From Ovis canadensis (taxonomy: Eukaryota > Chordata > Mammalia > Artiodactyla > Bovidae): a stretch of 64,000 nucleotides of DNA. Positions within the stretch are counted from its first letter, which is position 1. Each line of letters starts with the position of its first letter. The notes beneath the pieces are model-generated. The model worked only from the letters and a program-made list of their open reading frames with translations. It was not told the DNA's origin and did no database searches. Position numbers and translations under genes: made by a program. Below are positions 1 to 11,800 of this stretch, piece after piece. Where the stretch lies: assembly GCF_042477335.2 (NCBI RefSeq), contig NC_091251.1:36224501-36288500 (forward strand), written 5' to 3'.

Positions 1-200
1 GTGTTTTCTGCAGGCAGGGCTTTCTCGAGCGGGCTACCCTCAAGAAGCACATGCTGCTGGCCCACCACCAGGTACAGCCCTTTGCCCCCCATGGCCCTCA
101 GAATATTGCTGCTCTTTCCTTGGTCCCAGGCTGCTCACCCTCTATCACTTCCCCAGGGCTCTCTCCCTTTCCCCGAAAAGATGACCCCACCATCCCATGA
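1..200 (+). CDS. SALL2: SALL2 C-terminal end (partial, last exon)
   Basis: Sal-like zinc-finger transcription factor that acts in the nucleus; only its last 65 codons are here. The frame begins at base 3 and stops at TGA 198-200. The fragment opens inside the final C2H2 finger: Cys at 9-11, an ERATLKKHM helix, then His at 48-50 and 63-65, giving C-x12-H-x4-H. After the finger comes the short tail with VQPFAPHGPQNIAALS and the terminal RKDDPTIP, which I recognise as the SALL2 C-terminus. The 5' part of the exon lies outside the window. SALL2 upstream of METTL3 on the same strand agrees with mammalian synteny. An apparent GTG-initiated frame at base 1 is out of register and is not real. Confidence 0.93.
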   Translation, partial: VFCRQGFLERATLKKHMLLAHHQVQPFAPHGPQNIAALSLVPGCSPSITSPGLSPFPRKDDPTIP

Positions 201-1318
201 ACCAGTTTTTCTGTACCTGCTGCCCCTTGACCCAAGGAGCAGGAAGTGAGAGCTCTGTAGAAGGACCTCCCAGATCTGAGCCTTTATTTGTCTGTTTCTC
301 TGAGTTCTTAGATGTCCCTAATGACTTTTCTCTAATCCTTGAGCTTCAAAATGGCTGAGCTCACGGCAATTGCCCCCTGAGAAACTTTTCTTCCCTCTTC
401 ATCCATTGTACCTGAGGAAAATAGACTTGCTACAGCTTTTACATTCCCGAGAAGAACCCTTTCCAGCTTCTCTGAGAATGACCCTTCTTCCCTCTCCTCT
501 CCCTTCCCTTTGGCAGGTGCACCTGAGCACCCACATATGGAATTACAGCCACCCCGAAGGGGGCAGCACCTGTCCCTGGAGGGCCTAGGGCCACTCCTCT
601 CTGGTGACCAGGTCAACCTGCATGGCTTCTTGTCCCAGGGCATTCCTTCCCAGCTGGTGAGGGTGGGCCCGCTGTCTCTTTGGAACCAGGACACAACCTT
701 CCTGTCAAGTGACCTGCCCACCAAGCCCCAAACTTCCAGTTCCATCTCCATCTCCACTACCACTTCAGGCCCTGCACGACCAGTGCTGTTTGGCCCAGGA
801 ACTGAGGCCGGGAAGTTGCCTCTAGCAGAGGGATCCAGAGAAGCCAAGGAGAAGAGAGCTCCCCTTTTCCTCTTTTGACCTCTTGCATCCAAGACAGTGC
901 CTGGAAAGCCCATCATAAAGAGAAGTAGCAGATTGTACCTTCCTTCTCCTTCCACGTGCCAACAGTGAAAATGCAACAATTATCTGTCTCGTGGCCCAGC
1001 CCCAGGGGGTAGGGAGAAATGAAAGGCACAGGACACTCTTCCTGCTAGTAAGGCACTCGTGTCTTAGTCACATTAAGGTAAAAGTGTTGGCCGGTTAATA
1101 TGCCAAGATACTTTGAGCTTCTCATATCCTTCATCTTTGCCTCTCACAGTTAGCAAACAAGTGGAATTCTTGCTGCGAGGTCTCCCATGGGATGGCTCTT
1201 TGGGGGAGGGAAATGTGAAGTTCACATCTTTAGCAAGCATTGTTCATGAGGGTAGTTGAAGGACTAATGGAGAGTTGAGTGTTGTAAAGCGTAAGGCTTG
1301 GTGCAAACCTATGTGATT

Positions 1319-1324
1319 AATAAA
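1319..1324 (+). terminator. SALL2: Candidate proximal poly(A) signal of SALL2
   Basis: Canonical AATAAA about 1.1 kb after the SALL2 stop, followed by a G-rich stretch. It may be used alone or together with the ATTAAA at 1843. Confidence 0.45.
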
Positions 1325-1842
1325 GGGGCGAGATGTAAAGGAGGAGACCTCACATTCTTATTTGGATAGGTCGATGGGTCTCATGAATGTTCTTTTGGAC
1401 TCAAGGTGACTTAAGTGTGCCACAGTGCACCGTGGGTCAGGGGGGTTTCCTAGCACTAGTGTGCTTCTAGTTTTAGATAACTCCCTCCTTTATTCCCTAG
1501 CCCCTTGTATTTTCCTCACCTTCCTCTCTCAAGGTCCACTTCCTCCCCATTTTGCCTGTCCATGGACCTGGGTTTGTGTCTTTGTCACTGTCTGGTTCAT
1601 AGAGTCCCAGACTTTGGGAGAGGAGCCCCAGGTGCTGTCCTCCCTGCCTCTCTGTCTTGTAATGAGATGTAGTATTTACTCTTAACATAGGATCATCTGG
1701 AACAGGAGTTCTGAGGGGGAGGGGGTGAAGCTTCTGCTATTGACTGACGTGATGGCTCCTCCAAAGGTGTAGGCTCCAGAGTTTCCTAACATAGTAAAAT
1801 GTGAAGAGCAGACAAGGGAGATACTAGTGTCTTTCCCTTTTC

Positions 1843-1848
1843 ATTAAA
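1843..1848 (+). terminator. SALL2: Candidate distal poly(A) signal of SALL2
   Basis: ATTAAA variant signal followed within 30 bases by a GT-rich element (TTTGTGTGTTTCTCC), the usual arrangement at a mammalian cleavage site. Sequence beyond it soon becomes repeat-bearing spacer. Confidence 0.45.
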
Positions 1849-2379
1849 GGTGTCTTAACCAAATATTTGTGTGTTTCTCCTTATTTCATGACTAAATAGC
1901 CAGCTGGGGTGTGATATGGGCATTCCCTAACATTGAGATTCCCTTACCACCTACATCTCCTGCCAAAGCCGAACATATGGTGGTGAAGTATTTAATTTGC
2001 TCAGCCTTGTCCTAAAACAACCTCCACTGAATGTAATTTCTTTGTTGAAATGGTGTTTGTGTTCTCAAAAGGTAGAGGATTTGCTCACTGTTTACAGCGT
2101 TTGTCCAGGTTTTCTCTTTGCCTAGATGCTTCCACCACCAGGCTTTTGAATTTTTTTTTGTTTTTTGTTTTGTTTGGAGTTTGAATGCTATCAGTCCTTC
2201 CTGAAACCTAAGCCAGCCTAGCTGACATCAGTTAACCTGCAGAAGGAAGGTGAATTCATCTTTATGATCCTTGGTCTAATGTTACAAACTATTAGAAAAA
2301 ATAATTCAACCCTAATAATTTCTACCAACAAAGTAATATAAAGGAGAATTTTTAGCAGAGGAAGTACATTGCGGGTGGC

Positions 2380-2385
2380 TGTGTC

Positions 2386-2416
<31 letters not shown>
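2380..2416. repeat. (TG)n-(TA)n microsatellite followed by T-rich tract
   Basis: Alternating TG dinucleotides pass directly into TA dinucleotides and then a pyrimidine-rich run. Such compound dinucleotide tracts are usually length-polymorphic. Confidence 0.9.
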
Positions 2417-3599
2417 TTTTTTTCTTTTTCTTTTTTGTTTTGTCCCCACAATATGGTAAGGTTCAGACTCTTAGACCTTGCTTTCCTAAAGAAAACATCC
2501 TCTGGAATTTTTTTTAATTTTTGCTTTTGTAAGATATCACTGAAACCATGTGCTAAAGGGATAGGACTGGTAAAATGATTTGCCTGAAGACATGTAGCCA
2601 ATCAGTTGCAGAAGGGGATTAAGAACCCAGGTCAGCAGAAACTCAGTTTCACTGCTACTACCTTCAGGGGTGGTACTTGCTTCTGGTTCCATCACGGGAC
2701 TCCTAAAGTGAGGCTGGCAGGAAGACTGAAGGGAAGACGTGAGTAAACCTGTTCCTAAACGGAGGTTTAATTACAATGGCCTCCTGGAGCCGTACCCATT
2801 CCCCTTTAAAGGTACTAGTGAATAGGACATGACAGTCTTGGGGAAGAAACAGCTCCTGTCTCCCTAATTCCCTACCAAAGCTTTATAAATCTGTTTTTCC
2901 TTTCAGCCAATGGAAGGAGGTGGGTCACCAATCCTTCTATTCCCTTACCTCCCCACCCTCACTGGACATAGATAATGCCATTTAACTAATTAAACTAGAC
3001 TTGCCCTCTCTTTAGATGCCAGTTCTCATTATAATAACAGCTGTCAGTGAGGCTTCTACTAATGGATACTTCCTTGGGCAGGTCAGCCCTGAGCCTGATT
3101 CCCTACCCTCGTCCTTCGTAGCTCTACTTTGTTTTTCCTTCTATCTACTTTTCATTCTTTCCCTCCCCGGCTTTTTCTTCTTTCATTGACCCCTGACAGC
3201 TTTTATTTCTTTTCTATCTTATTCTCTTAGAGCCTCCTCAAAGCCCACTCCAATCCCCATCTTCAACCCCATCCTTTCTTACTCTCAATTACTTCTCATT
3301 TGATCATTTCTTTGGAAAATGAATTAACTCTAACCTGCTGCAGTGAATATGTAAATAAATGCAGCTTGCAAAACACTTTACCTGAAATAGGGATCGTGGA
3401 TTCAGTTCGAACTAGATGGATAAATGGATGACTATTATAAGAAGCAAGAGACAGTTTCTTAGCTCATTCATTCAGTTCAATTTTGAGGATTTGTTTCAGA
3501 GACCAAGTGCTAGGTAGGTACAAAGGTAAAGAAGACATACTTCTGTCCCAAAGCGAGCTCAGTCAAAGAGGAAAAATGTAAGCATATTTTTATATGGTG

Positions 3600-4345
3600 G
3601 TAGCAAATACTGTGCTAAGACACAATGGCCTGTGGGATTCCATAAAGGGAAATGACTAATGACACAAAGATATAGAAAGGGGAGGGGACATACAGTTCTC
3701 TTAAGCTGAGCTTTTGTAATAACCATGCTGAAAGAAATTAACCGAATCTATACGATGACCTAAGGACAAATGGAGTTACCATGTAAAAACCTATATAAGG
3801 TACATCAAGTCCCCTTTGCAGAAACAGATATGTGCTACTTCCAAGATGTCCCTTCAAGAAAGAACTGGCTACCTAGCTCCAAGAAACCTGGTTAGAGAAT
3901 TCCATGGCAGTCCACTGGTTAGGACTCTGTGCTCTCTGCCAAGGGCCAGGTTTGATACCTGGTTGAAGGAACTAAAATCCCACAAGCTTCATGGAGTGAC
4001 CAAAAAAAGGAGCCTGGACAGCCTCCAGTTGTCCTCCTCTCCAGCCCCTGGTCAAAGACTAAGCAAGGTGGTGGGTGGTATAGGCCTTAGCCATTGCCAG
4101 GGAACATGGGACTAATGAACAGTTCTTCCCATGAAACTCCCCAATGGTCTGTCAGCGACTATCACAGCTGCAGCATTGATAGCTTTGGACAGCTCTCCCA
4201 ACCCAATTCCACTTTCTTCACCCCTCCTCCCCACTTCTTCTTCTTCTTTTTTTTTTTTTTTAACAAGTATTACTTCCCAATAAAACTTTTGCACTCTTGA
4301 CTTTGTCTCAGTATCAGCTTCTCCCAGATTTCAACCTGTGTCACC
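3600..4345 (+). mobile_element. Probable solo LTR remnant (family not resolved)
   Basis: The stretch has LTR-like order: a TATATAAGG box near 3792, then about 480 bases on an AATAAA near 4280 with a TTTGTCTCAGTATC-like end, and no coding interior. A CHR-type SINE sits inside it at 3894-4012. Borders are approximate and I could not identify TG...CA ends or a target duplication, so a chance resemblance remains possible. Confidence 0.35.
3894..4012 (+). mobile_element. CHR-type tRNA-Glu SINE
   Basis: The head reads AATTCCATGGCAGTCCACTG followed by GTTAGGACTC, the derived tRNA-Glu start, then a B-box-like GGTTTGATACCTGG, and ends in an A-run. Typical of cetartiodactyl CHR SINEs. Confidence 0.75.
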
Positions 4346-4654
4346 CCTCAAAAAGGTCTCAATTCTATTGGCACATTTTCCACTCCTAGGATTCTGGTTT
4401 ACTGTCCCTGGAACTTCTTAGTAAACATCTATCTCCTGATTCCCAGAAGAGACCTCACTCACTTTCCCTCAGACCCAACTTTGACTTCCTTTTACATTTT
4501 CTTGTTTTTCTTAATGTTTAACAACAGATTTACTAACCCCAATGGACATTGTGCTTTTGATTATATAATTTTAAAATCTGAGTAAGGACGAAACTGAAGA
4601 AAGAAAACATTTGACCAAAGAACCAGTTAAGAAGTGTACTATTCGGTCAGTACT

Positions 4655-5230
4655 GTGGATGACTCAGTAATCCGTTGCTATGTAACAGACCATCCAAAAC
4701 TTAGGGTCTTACAAATAATTATGTATTAGCTTGTGAGTCCATGGGTCTGAACAGGCTTCAACTAGGATGGCTTGTTTGTGTTCCAGGTGGTGAGGGCTGA
4801 GCTCACTCAGCAGCTTCAATTTAGGCCGGAGGATCCAAGATGGCCTCACTCACTTCTGGCCCCTCAGCTGAATGACTGGAATGCTGGAACCTCTCTCCTT
4901 AGAGTCTCATTCTCCAAGATCTCTTTTTGACATCTTTCAATCTCTAGAATTTCTCTCTCTCTTTTTTTCCCTCTCTTCTCCCTTTCCTTCTCCCTCTCTC
5001 TTCAAGTGGTTTAGCTATTAGGATAAATGGACTTGCATAAAGGCCTAGGTCTCTAAGATGACAAAAGCAGAAGCTGCAAGGCTTCTTAAGGGCTAGAATC
5101 TGAAACTCAAAGAATACCATCTCTGCCACTTTCTCTTAGCCAAAGCTAGTCAGAAGGCCAGTTCAGATTCAAGAGAGGAAACAAGCTTTACCTCATTGGG
5201 AAGAGTGACAGTGGAGTCACACTTCATAAG
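4655..5230. mobile_element. Old mammalian interspersed repeat, unclassified
   Basis: Begins with GTTGCTATGTAACAGACCA and later has CCAAGATGGCCTCACTCAC. Both resemble segments of a familiar old mammalian repeat whose family name I cannot fix by eye. A CT-rich run near 4945-5002 interrupts it. Confidence 0.4.
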
Positions 5231-6260
5231 CGTATGTGGGATGGGAGCCATTACTGTTGTGGCTAACTCTGAACACTCTACGCAGATTAGGAGATTACCA
5301 GAAAGTTAGGAGATGTAGTGCATGCAGCAATCATCTGCTCACAACTAGGCTTTCAGTCTTTGGACTAAAAGAGGTCTGGGTGAGAGTCAGTCCTCTCTTT
5401 ACTGCTCACAGTTGTATGCAGACTGGCTATAAGGGGGCCCAGATAAGAAAGCAGTGGTTTTCTTTTGAGCTGAAAACTGGTCCTGAGGCCTCTAGAAGAA
5501 AATCCCTCTATAAGCAGATCATGCTAAGTGGTCCTCTTGTGCTCCTAAAATTTGCCTGGTTTATTACTGTAATAGTTTAAAAAGTGAATGTTAAAGGAAA
5601 AACTTCTGGGAGCTCCCCTTAATTTGGCTGACTTTCAGGAGTACCTGTACTGCCACTTTGGCTTCCTCTGTAGGTGAGTGGAGGCAATTCAGGTCATGCG
5701 TATCCTGAATTCTACCAGAGCCTGAATCTCTTCCACTAAACAAATTCTTCCTTTCTTAGACAAAAATGCTTATAAGTTTAAGGGATGACCTGTGGAAATC
5801 TGTCTTTGAGATGAATCAACTCTCTTCAACTTCTGCAAAGCTATATCCTATACTGTCTTTCTCCCCCAGGACTATTTCATTTTACTGCTATAAAGTTACT
5901 ATATATTTAATTTCTATGTGTTCAGGACCTTGAAAGAAACAATGATCTTACAGTAAGTGAGGGATTCAGATTTGTGAACAATTAACTCTAACAGTTCTCT
6001 AATATAGCAATAATGGGATTATCTTACTTTAGTAATAATACATGCGTCTAAACATAGGGTCACACAGAATATATCCTAAATGAGAGTGCAAAAGCATTTT
6101 TTGTCAACTTTCTTGAGGGTCGTTGTTAGAACCAGGTTTATTAAAGAAAGCAAAACCCCTTAGGTAGAGCAGTCCCTTAGAAGTAGGGACTGCTAAGCAG
6201 TCCCTCAGAAGTACTGATCAGCCAACTTCACCAAGAGTATTTCTGCTGAGTAAGATAGCA

Positions 6261-6443
6261 TTTTTTCTTCTTTTTTTTTCAAGGCTGCACTGAGTCTTGG
6301 TTGCAGCATGCAGGCACTCTAGTTGCCGCATGTGGGTTTGGTTGCCCACAGTATGTGGGATCTTAGTTCACTAACCAGGGATCAAACCTGTGTCCCCTGC
6401 ATTGGAAGGCCAATTCTTAACCATGGCTGTCATGGAAATCCCA
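6261..6443 (-). mobile_element. CHR-type SINE, reverse orientation
   Basis: A T-run at the left and the reverse complement of a tRNA-Glu-like head at the right, with CAGGGATCAAACCTGTG marking the complemented B-box and GGAAATCCCA the complemented start. Confidence 0.75.
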
Positions 6444-7616
6444 TTTTTCCTTCTAATTAAGTATAATCCTGAAAATTAAATGTCCAGAGATGCTCATATG
6501 AGCCCATATTCATTTCTGTGTCCTGCATTTTCAATGCTTAAAGGAACACAAGGCAAATTAGATTCAGAAAATGAGATGGAGATGAATATTTTGATCACTA
6601 CTAAATCTGCACAGTACCTAGCACATAGTGGTCACTCAGTAAATATTTGCTGAATAAATGAATGAAACCACCACATTCCAATATATATACATCTTTCTTC
6701 TTAGTAGTCCCTCTTCATTTTCATCCCTTCCTTTCCATTACTATCCATAGATGGCTTCTGACTTAAAGATTCTATGGTGAAACTGTTACCATAGGCTACT
6801 AATCATTTCCCCTATCTCTAAACTTTTTTCCCCATCTCAATTCAACCAAAATATCAGCTCCCGTAAAATATTCCCTATATGCAACTTTTATTTTTATTTT
6901 TTTTATATGCAACTTTTAAAATGTCCCCTGTTGTATTCTGAATAAATTGCAAGGTAACATGTACCTTTTGCAATCTAGCTTCAAATATGGAAACAAATAT
7001 TCTCCCAAATTCCCAAACATAATTTTCTGTGTTCTAGCAAAATTAATCTGGTTCAACATGGCATGCACCATGCTTTGCTACATCGAGTCTAGACCTTTGC
7101 TTTTATCATGTTCTTAGTCTGGAATTCTTTCTTACACTTCACCTACTTAAGTCCTATCTGTCATTTCAAGCCTGAATCTTGATGTCACCCTCTTTCCAAT
7201 GCCATCTTGGATCATCTGGGCTTGGAGTGTCCCTTCTTTGCAGTCACGTTTGTTTTTTAAGCCTATGTTCATGCTGCCTTATGTTGCAAATATGGTTCAA
7301 TATCAGTAAAGGGAGTGGGGTTTGGCTCCTTTACCAGACCAGAGACTCTGAAAACAGGGGCCATGCCCTCTGAAGATGTTCTTTCTGGCAGTGTTTGGCA
7401 TTCTGTGGAGTTGATAAAACAATGGTTCCCAAATACTTCCATTCAGAGGATCCCATTTTAAAAAAAAAGTTTTTAAGTTTACTATACAGAGAATTTCACA
7501 TACCAAACTGTTTGGCTCTGATGATTTTCTTAAACAACGTGTTCATGCCCACAATAAGAAACGCAGCACAACCAGAACCTCAGAAGCCCCCTAGTACCCC
7601 CTCTGAGGAGTCGATC

Positions 7617-7763
7617 TTATTTTATTTATTAATTTAGCCTCCCCCCACCTAGCCCCCACCTTCCCCAACTTGTGGGATCTTAAGTTACCCCACCAGAGAT
7701 CAAACAGGGTACTGGGCAGTGAAAGTGTGAACTCCTAACCACTGAACAGCCTGAGAGTTCCCT
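7617..7763 (-). mobile_element. CHR-type SINE, reverse orientation
   Basis: T/A-rich left end, a TGTGGGATCTTAAG segment, a complemented B-box with AGAGATCAAAC, and a right end GAGAGTTCCCT. More diverged than the copy at 6261. Confidence 0.7.
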
Positions 7764-7849
7764 GAAGGCTCTACTTTAACGTGTTACATATGATACTTGT
7801 AAATTTGGTATAATAGTGAGAATATGTATATGTAATCTCTTTATCCAAA

Positions 7850-8150
7850 CAGTCCATCCTAAAGGAGATCAGTCCTGGGTGTTCACTGGAAGGACTGATG
7901 TTGACGCTGAAACTCCAATACTTTGGCCACCTGATGCAAAGAGCTGATTCATTGGAAAAGACCCTGATGCTGGGAAAGATTGACGGCAGAAGGAGAAGGG
8001 GACGACAGAGGATGAGATGGTTGGATGGCATCATCGACTCTATGGACAAGGGTTTGGGTGGACTCCGGGAGTTGGTGATGGACAGGGAGGCCTGGCGTGC
8101 TGCGGTTCATGGGGTCGCAGAGCCGGACACGACTGAGCGACTGAACTGAA
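7850..8150 (+). mobile_element. BovB LINE 3' end (ART2A-like)
   Basis: Matches the terminal part of the ruminant BovB (RTE clade) LINE. It carries the last reverse-transcriptase ORF segment ([20 protein letters not shown]) and ends in CACGACTGAGCGACTGAACT. The frame is still open for 83 codons, but this is only the tail of the element. Confidence 0.9.
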
Positions 8151-8329
8151 TCTCTTCATAGTATCTCTGTTCCATCAGTCCTCTTCCCTAAAAGCATACG
8201 TAGTGGTGTATTTTTGTAAACAAGTGCACGGAAACATGAACTTACATCTTTAGTGGCAAAAGTATGTTAGTGTCAAACTGTCCAAAGGAATTAGTGATCC
8301 TTCATTTCAAAAACCGGGATTACACATGC

Positions 8330-8703
8330 TGCCCTACAGCGCCGCCCTAACGCACTCGGACTCATTTCCTAATACTTAACATGGCCGCATGCGCGGCTAT
8401 AAGCAACATGGCAGCTTTGCCAGACACCAACACGGCAACCACAGCCTCAACGCACCCGGAAGCGCGAAAGAGCTCCTGTAAAAAACATATCCGCTATTCT
8501 GCCAACACTTATGGTGGCTCTCATTTCAGCTTCAAAGGGAGAGAAAAACCGGAAGTGACTTTCCCTCCATAGCATCTGCTGGGATCTCTTTCCGGCTAGC
8601 CTTGGGGTGTCCGCGTGAGAGTTAGGCAATTTCTTGAAACCAGAGCTGGGAAGCGCTAGTCCACCGTGCCTAGTTGGAGACGTGGCCGGGCCACGAGACT
8701 GAA
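8330..8703 (+). promoter_or_regulatory. METTL3: METTL3 promoter and 5' leader
   Basis: GC- and CpG-enriched TATA-less sequence before the METTL3 start. Visible elements: an NRF1-like CCGCATGCGCGG at 8385-8396, two AACATGGC motifs resembling YY1 sites near 8379 and 8405, and an ETS site CCGGAAGTG at 8549-8557. The start site probably lies shortly after the ETS site; its exact position is inferred. This combination is common at housekeeping promoters. Confidence 0.65.
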
Positions 8704-8803
8704 ATGTCGGACACGTGGAGCTCTATCCAGGCCCACAAAAAGCAGCTGGACTCACTGCGGGAGAGGCTGCAGCGGAGGCGGAAGCAGGACTCGGGGCACT
8801 TGG
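8704..8803 (+). CDS. METTL3: METTL3 exon 1 (coding part)
   Basis: Codons 1-33 and one base of codon 34. The ATG is the first in the leader with the conserved MSDTWSSIQ start. Donor is GG|GTGAGG. Intron 1, over 7.5 kb, follows. Confidence 0.96.
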
Positions 8804-11800
8804 GTGAGGCGCGGGGTTGTTGGGGCCGATGATTAGCTAGAGAGGGCTGAAGGGAACCCTGGAGAAAAAAAGCTCCCGAGTTGGTGCCTTTCCTCAAACG
8901 TGTTTCTTTAACGCTTCATACATTGGTTCCGGTTCTCTTCCCCCTCAGCAGCACAGATGCTTCATCTTCCTGCAGGTAGTAGCGGTTTCTCAGCCTGGGC
9001 TCTGATTCCTCCAGTTCTCTTTCCCAGGTCGGAAGCTCCCTTCGCATCTCCGCGTCCCCCCATCTCGTTGACTTTTCTGAAGTCTACGGGAGCGTCCCGT
9101 TTGCTAGGCCTTTTAGCCGCTGTCCCTTGAAGCAGCAAGTCCCTTTTTATGGTTAACTCCCATAGCGCTTTGTTCTTCCCTTTTATAGCAATTGCTTTGT
9201 ATTGCTCATTTCTTTGCGATTCTGGGCGCCGTGAGAACAAGTACTGAGCCTTTATCTCCACAGTGCCCAGTTCAGTGGTCCTCACAGAGTTGGCATTCAA
9301 TGTTGCTAAATGAGTAGAGGAAGTAGCGTTGGTTTAGCCATTTACACACCGAGCAGGAATCTGAAAACATTTGTTTTGAAACTTTTTCTCCCCTCCTATT
9401 GACCCGTGTCACAGTCTTAAAACTTGAAGGAACCTCAAAAGATTTTCTACTCATACCACATCCCCTACACAAGCCCTGAATTATCTAAGGCAAATCAATT
9501 AAAGATCTGCAAGGATAATGAATACATACCACTCTTGTGGCAGCTTGCACTGTTTATCAGTATACTCGAGTCCATTTCTAAATCTTGTGTTGAAGTATAT
9601 TAGGTCTCTGCACTTGTATTCTGGCCCTTGAAACTAAAAGATGTCTTGCCAGGACTCTTACACCGTAATAAGTGCACATCTATCTAGTATCTACATGAGT
9701 CTAGTTAGACAAAAATTAGAGCGCGTCCCTGCCCTCAAGGAGTTTAAAATGTAGTTGGGAATAAAGAAAAAGTCAGAAATACACGATAATATATGTAAAA
9801 TGCCAAATGAATTAATTCCACAATGAGCACAGTGAAGGTAGAACTAACAAGAGTCAGTCTAGTCAGTGAAGACATCATGGAAGAGTTGACACTTGGAATT
9901 TGGTCTCAGCGGCTATATAGGACTTAAATAACTAAAGAGATGGTAAGAGGGCAGAGCAAGTAGAGGAAGAAGTGCAAGTCATAGTATCGAGTATTAATTA
10001 ATAGAAATTCCGCTTCACTTTTCCATGGTATTAACCACACTTTGGTATTAACCAAACTTTGTGCTGTATGCAAATCCAGCCGCTAGAGTATGGATACTTC
10101 ATCAGGGTCCTTGCTGAGCATGTTTAATAATTTTGAAAGCAAGATCTGTTCTCCCTTGAACATAAATATTCTTTTTGGGGTATAAATATCTCTTGATTTG
10201 TATATCCACTTAATAAAATATGGGTAAGACTTTTAGTATAGCCAGTTGATATAGTTAAGCTTCCTGTAAAATTGTTTTTGAGTTTGTGATTAAACATATA
10301 TTACCTTCTAGCCCAGAGCTTTGACGGGCCTATTTGGTCTTTAGGGGATAAGTAGAGATGAAACACACAAATTAAGTCAGCCAGCCTATCACTGTTCTTC
10401 CATTCAGTTATTTTGGTTATTCAAAAGAATATGTTTCCTTAAGGGTTAGGATTCTTAGGAAAACATTGTGAAACACTCTCTTAACCAATTTGTCATGGAA
10501 AATATAACCAAAGGCTACATGAAAATTCACATCATTTAGTTCTTTTCTCACAGGAAATAAAAATGTTCTTACCACATCTATATTTTTATAGGGTTACCCA
10601 AATCTGATACTTAATTATTTACTGTTGAGCTCAATATTAAAAGACAAGGATATTTAAATAAACTAAAATGTATCCATGTCATTAATAAATGCAAAATATT
10701 ATGAACAAAGAATCACTGGGAGACCTTTGTTAGCTTGGCATTTTTTTTTTTTTAGCTTGGCATTTTTAAGGTATAACTTTAAAAAAAATTGTGGCAAAAG
10801 TACACATACCATAAAATACAATCTGACCATTTAAAAATGTACAGTTGATAGTGAGATGTATATTCACATTATTGGGCAACCAGTCTCCGAAATTCTTTTG
10901 TCTTGCAAAACCAAAACTCACTATTCTCCCTTCATCCCAGGCCCTGGCAACCACCATTCTACCTTGTTTCTGTGTTTGACTACTCTAGATACCTTGTGAA
11001 AATGGAATCATGAAGTATTTGACTGATTTCCTTTAGCACATCTCAAGGTTCATCCATGTTGTAGCACGTGTCATAATTTCCTTCCTTTTTAAAGCTGAAT
11101 AATATTCCATTGTATGTATATACCACATTTTCTTGATCCATTTATCCATTGGTGGATACTTGAGGGTTGCTTCCACATTTTGGCTATTGTGAATAATGCT
11201 GCTGTGAACACGGGTGTAACAGGTTATTGCTTCAAGATTATGTTTTCAACTTTTTTGGACATATAACAGAAGTGGAATTGCTGGAGCATATGGTAATTCT
11301 ATTTTCAATTTGCTTAGGAACTGTCGCACTGTTTTCCATAGAATAAAGTAGATTTCTGAAATGAAGATTATTACTTTCAGTAAATGTTTATTTCATTAAT
11401 TGAAACAAAATAAACGTGGTGCAGCTTCAGTTCAGTTCAGTTCAGTTCAGTCACTCAGTCGTGTCCGACTCTTTGTGACCCCATGAATTGCAGCACGCCA
11501 GGCCTCCCTATCCATCACCAACTCCCAGAGTTCACCCAAACTCATGTCCATCGAGTCGGTGATGCCATCCAGCCATCTCATCCTCAGTCGTCCCCTTCTC
11601 CTGCCCCCAGTCCCTCCCAGCATCAGAGTCTTTTCCAATGAGTCAACCCTTCGCATGAGGTGGCCAAAGTATTGGAGTTTCAGCTTTAGCATCAGTCCTT
11701 CCAAAGAACACCCAGGACTGATCTCCTTTAGAATGGACTAGTTGGATCTCCTTACAGTCCAGGGGAGTCTTCTCCAACACCGCAGTTCAAAAGCATCAAT

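Larger units (their letters stand above)
201..1855 (+). other. SALL2: SALL2 3' untranslated region
   Basis: Non-coding tail after the SALL2 stop. It is free of obvious young repeats. Two poly(A) hexamers could end it: AATAAA at 1319 and ATTAAA at 1843, the latter followed by GT-rich sequence. The exact end is inferred. It contains open frames on both strands at about 330-980, treated under findings. Confidence 0.6.
1870..8329. other. SALL2-METTL3 intergenic spacer
   Basis: No supported gene. It holds a TG/TA microsatellite, a probable LTR remnant with a SINE in it, an unclassified old repeat near 4660-5230, three CHR-type SINE copies and a BovB 3' end, entered separately. Between these I see only AT-rich unique or decayed sequence. 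The open frames here (for example 5236-5580) lack codon structure or homology I can recognise. Confidence 0.7.

Noticed and set aside
1-249. 82-codon frame beginning GTG at base 1
   Set aside because: Out of register with the SALL2 zinc-finger frame, which is unmistakable from base 3.
5236-5580. 114-codon open frame on the plus strand
   Set aside because: Begins just after an old repeat, has no recognisable domain, and no splice or promoter context supports it.
7898-8149. 83-codon frame upstream of METTL3
   Set aside because: Tail of BovB ORF2, repeated at 11447-11704, 31600-31750 and 39718-39933.
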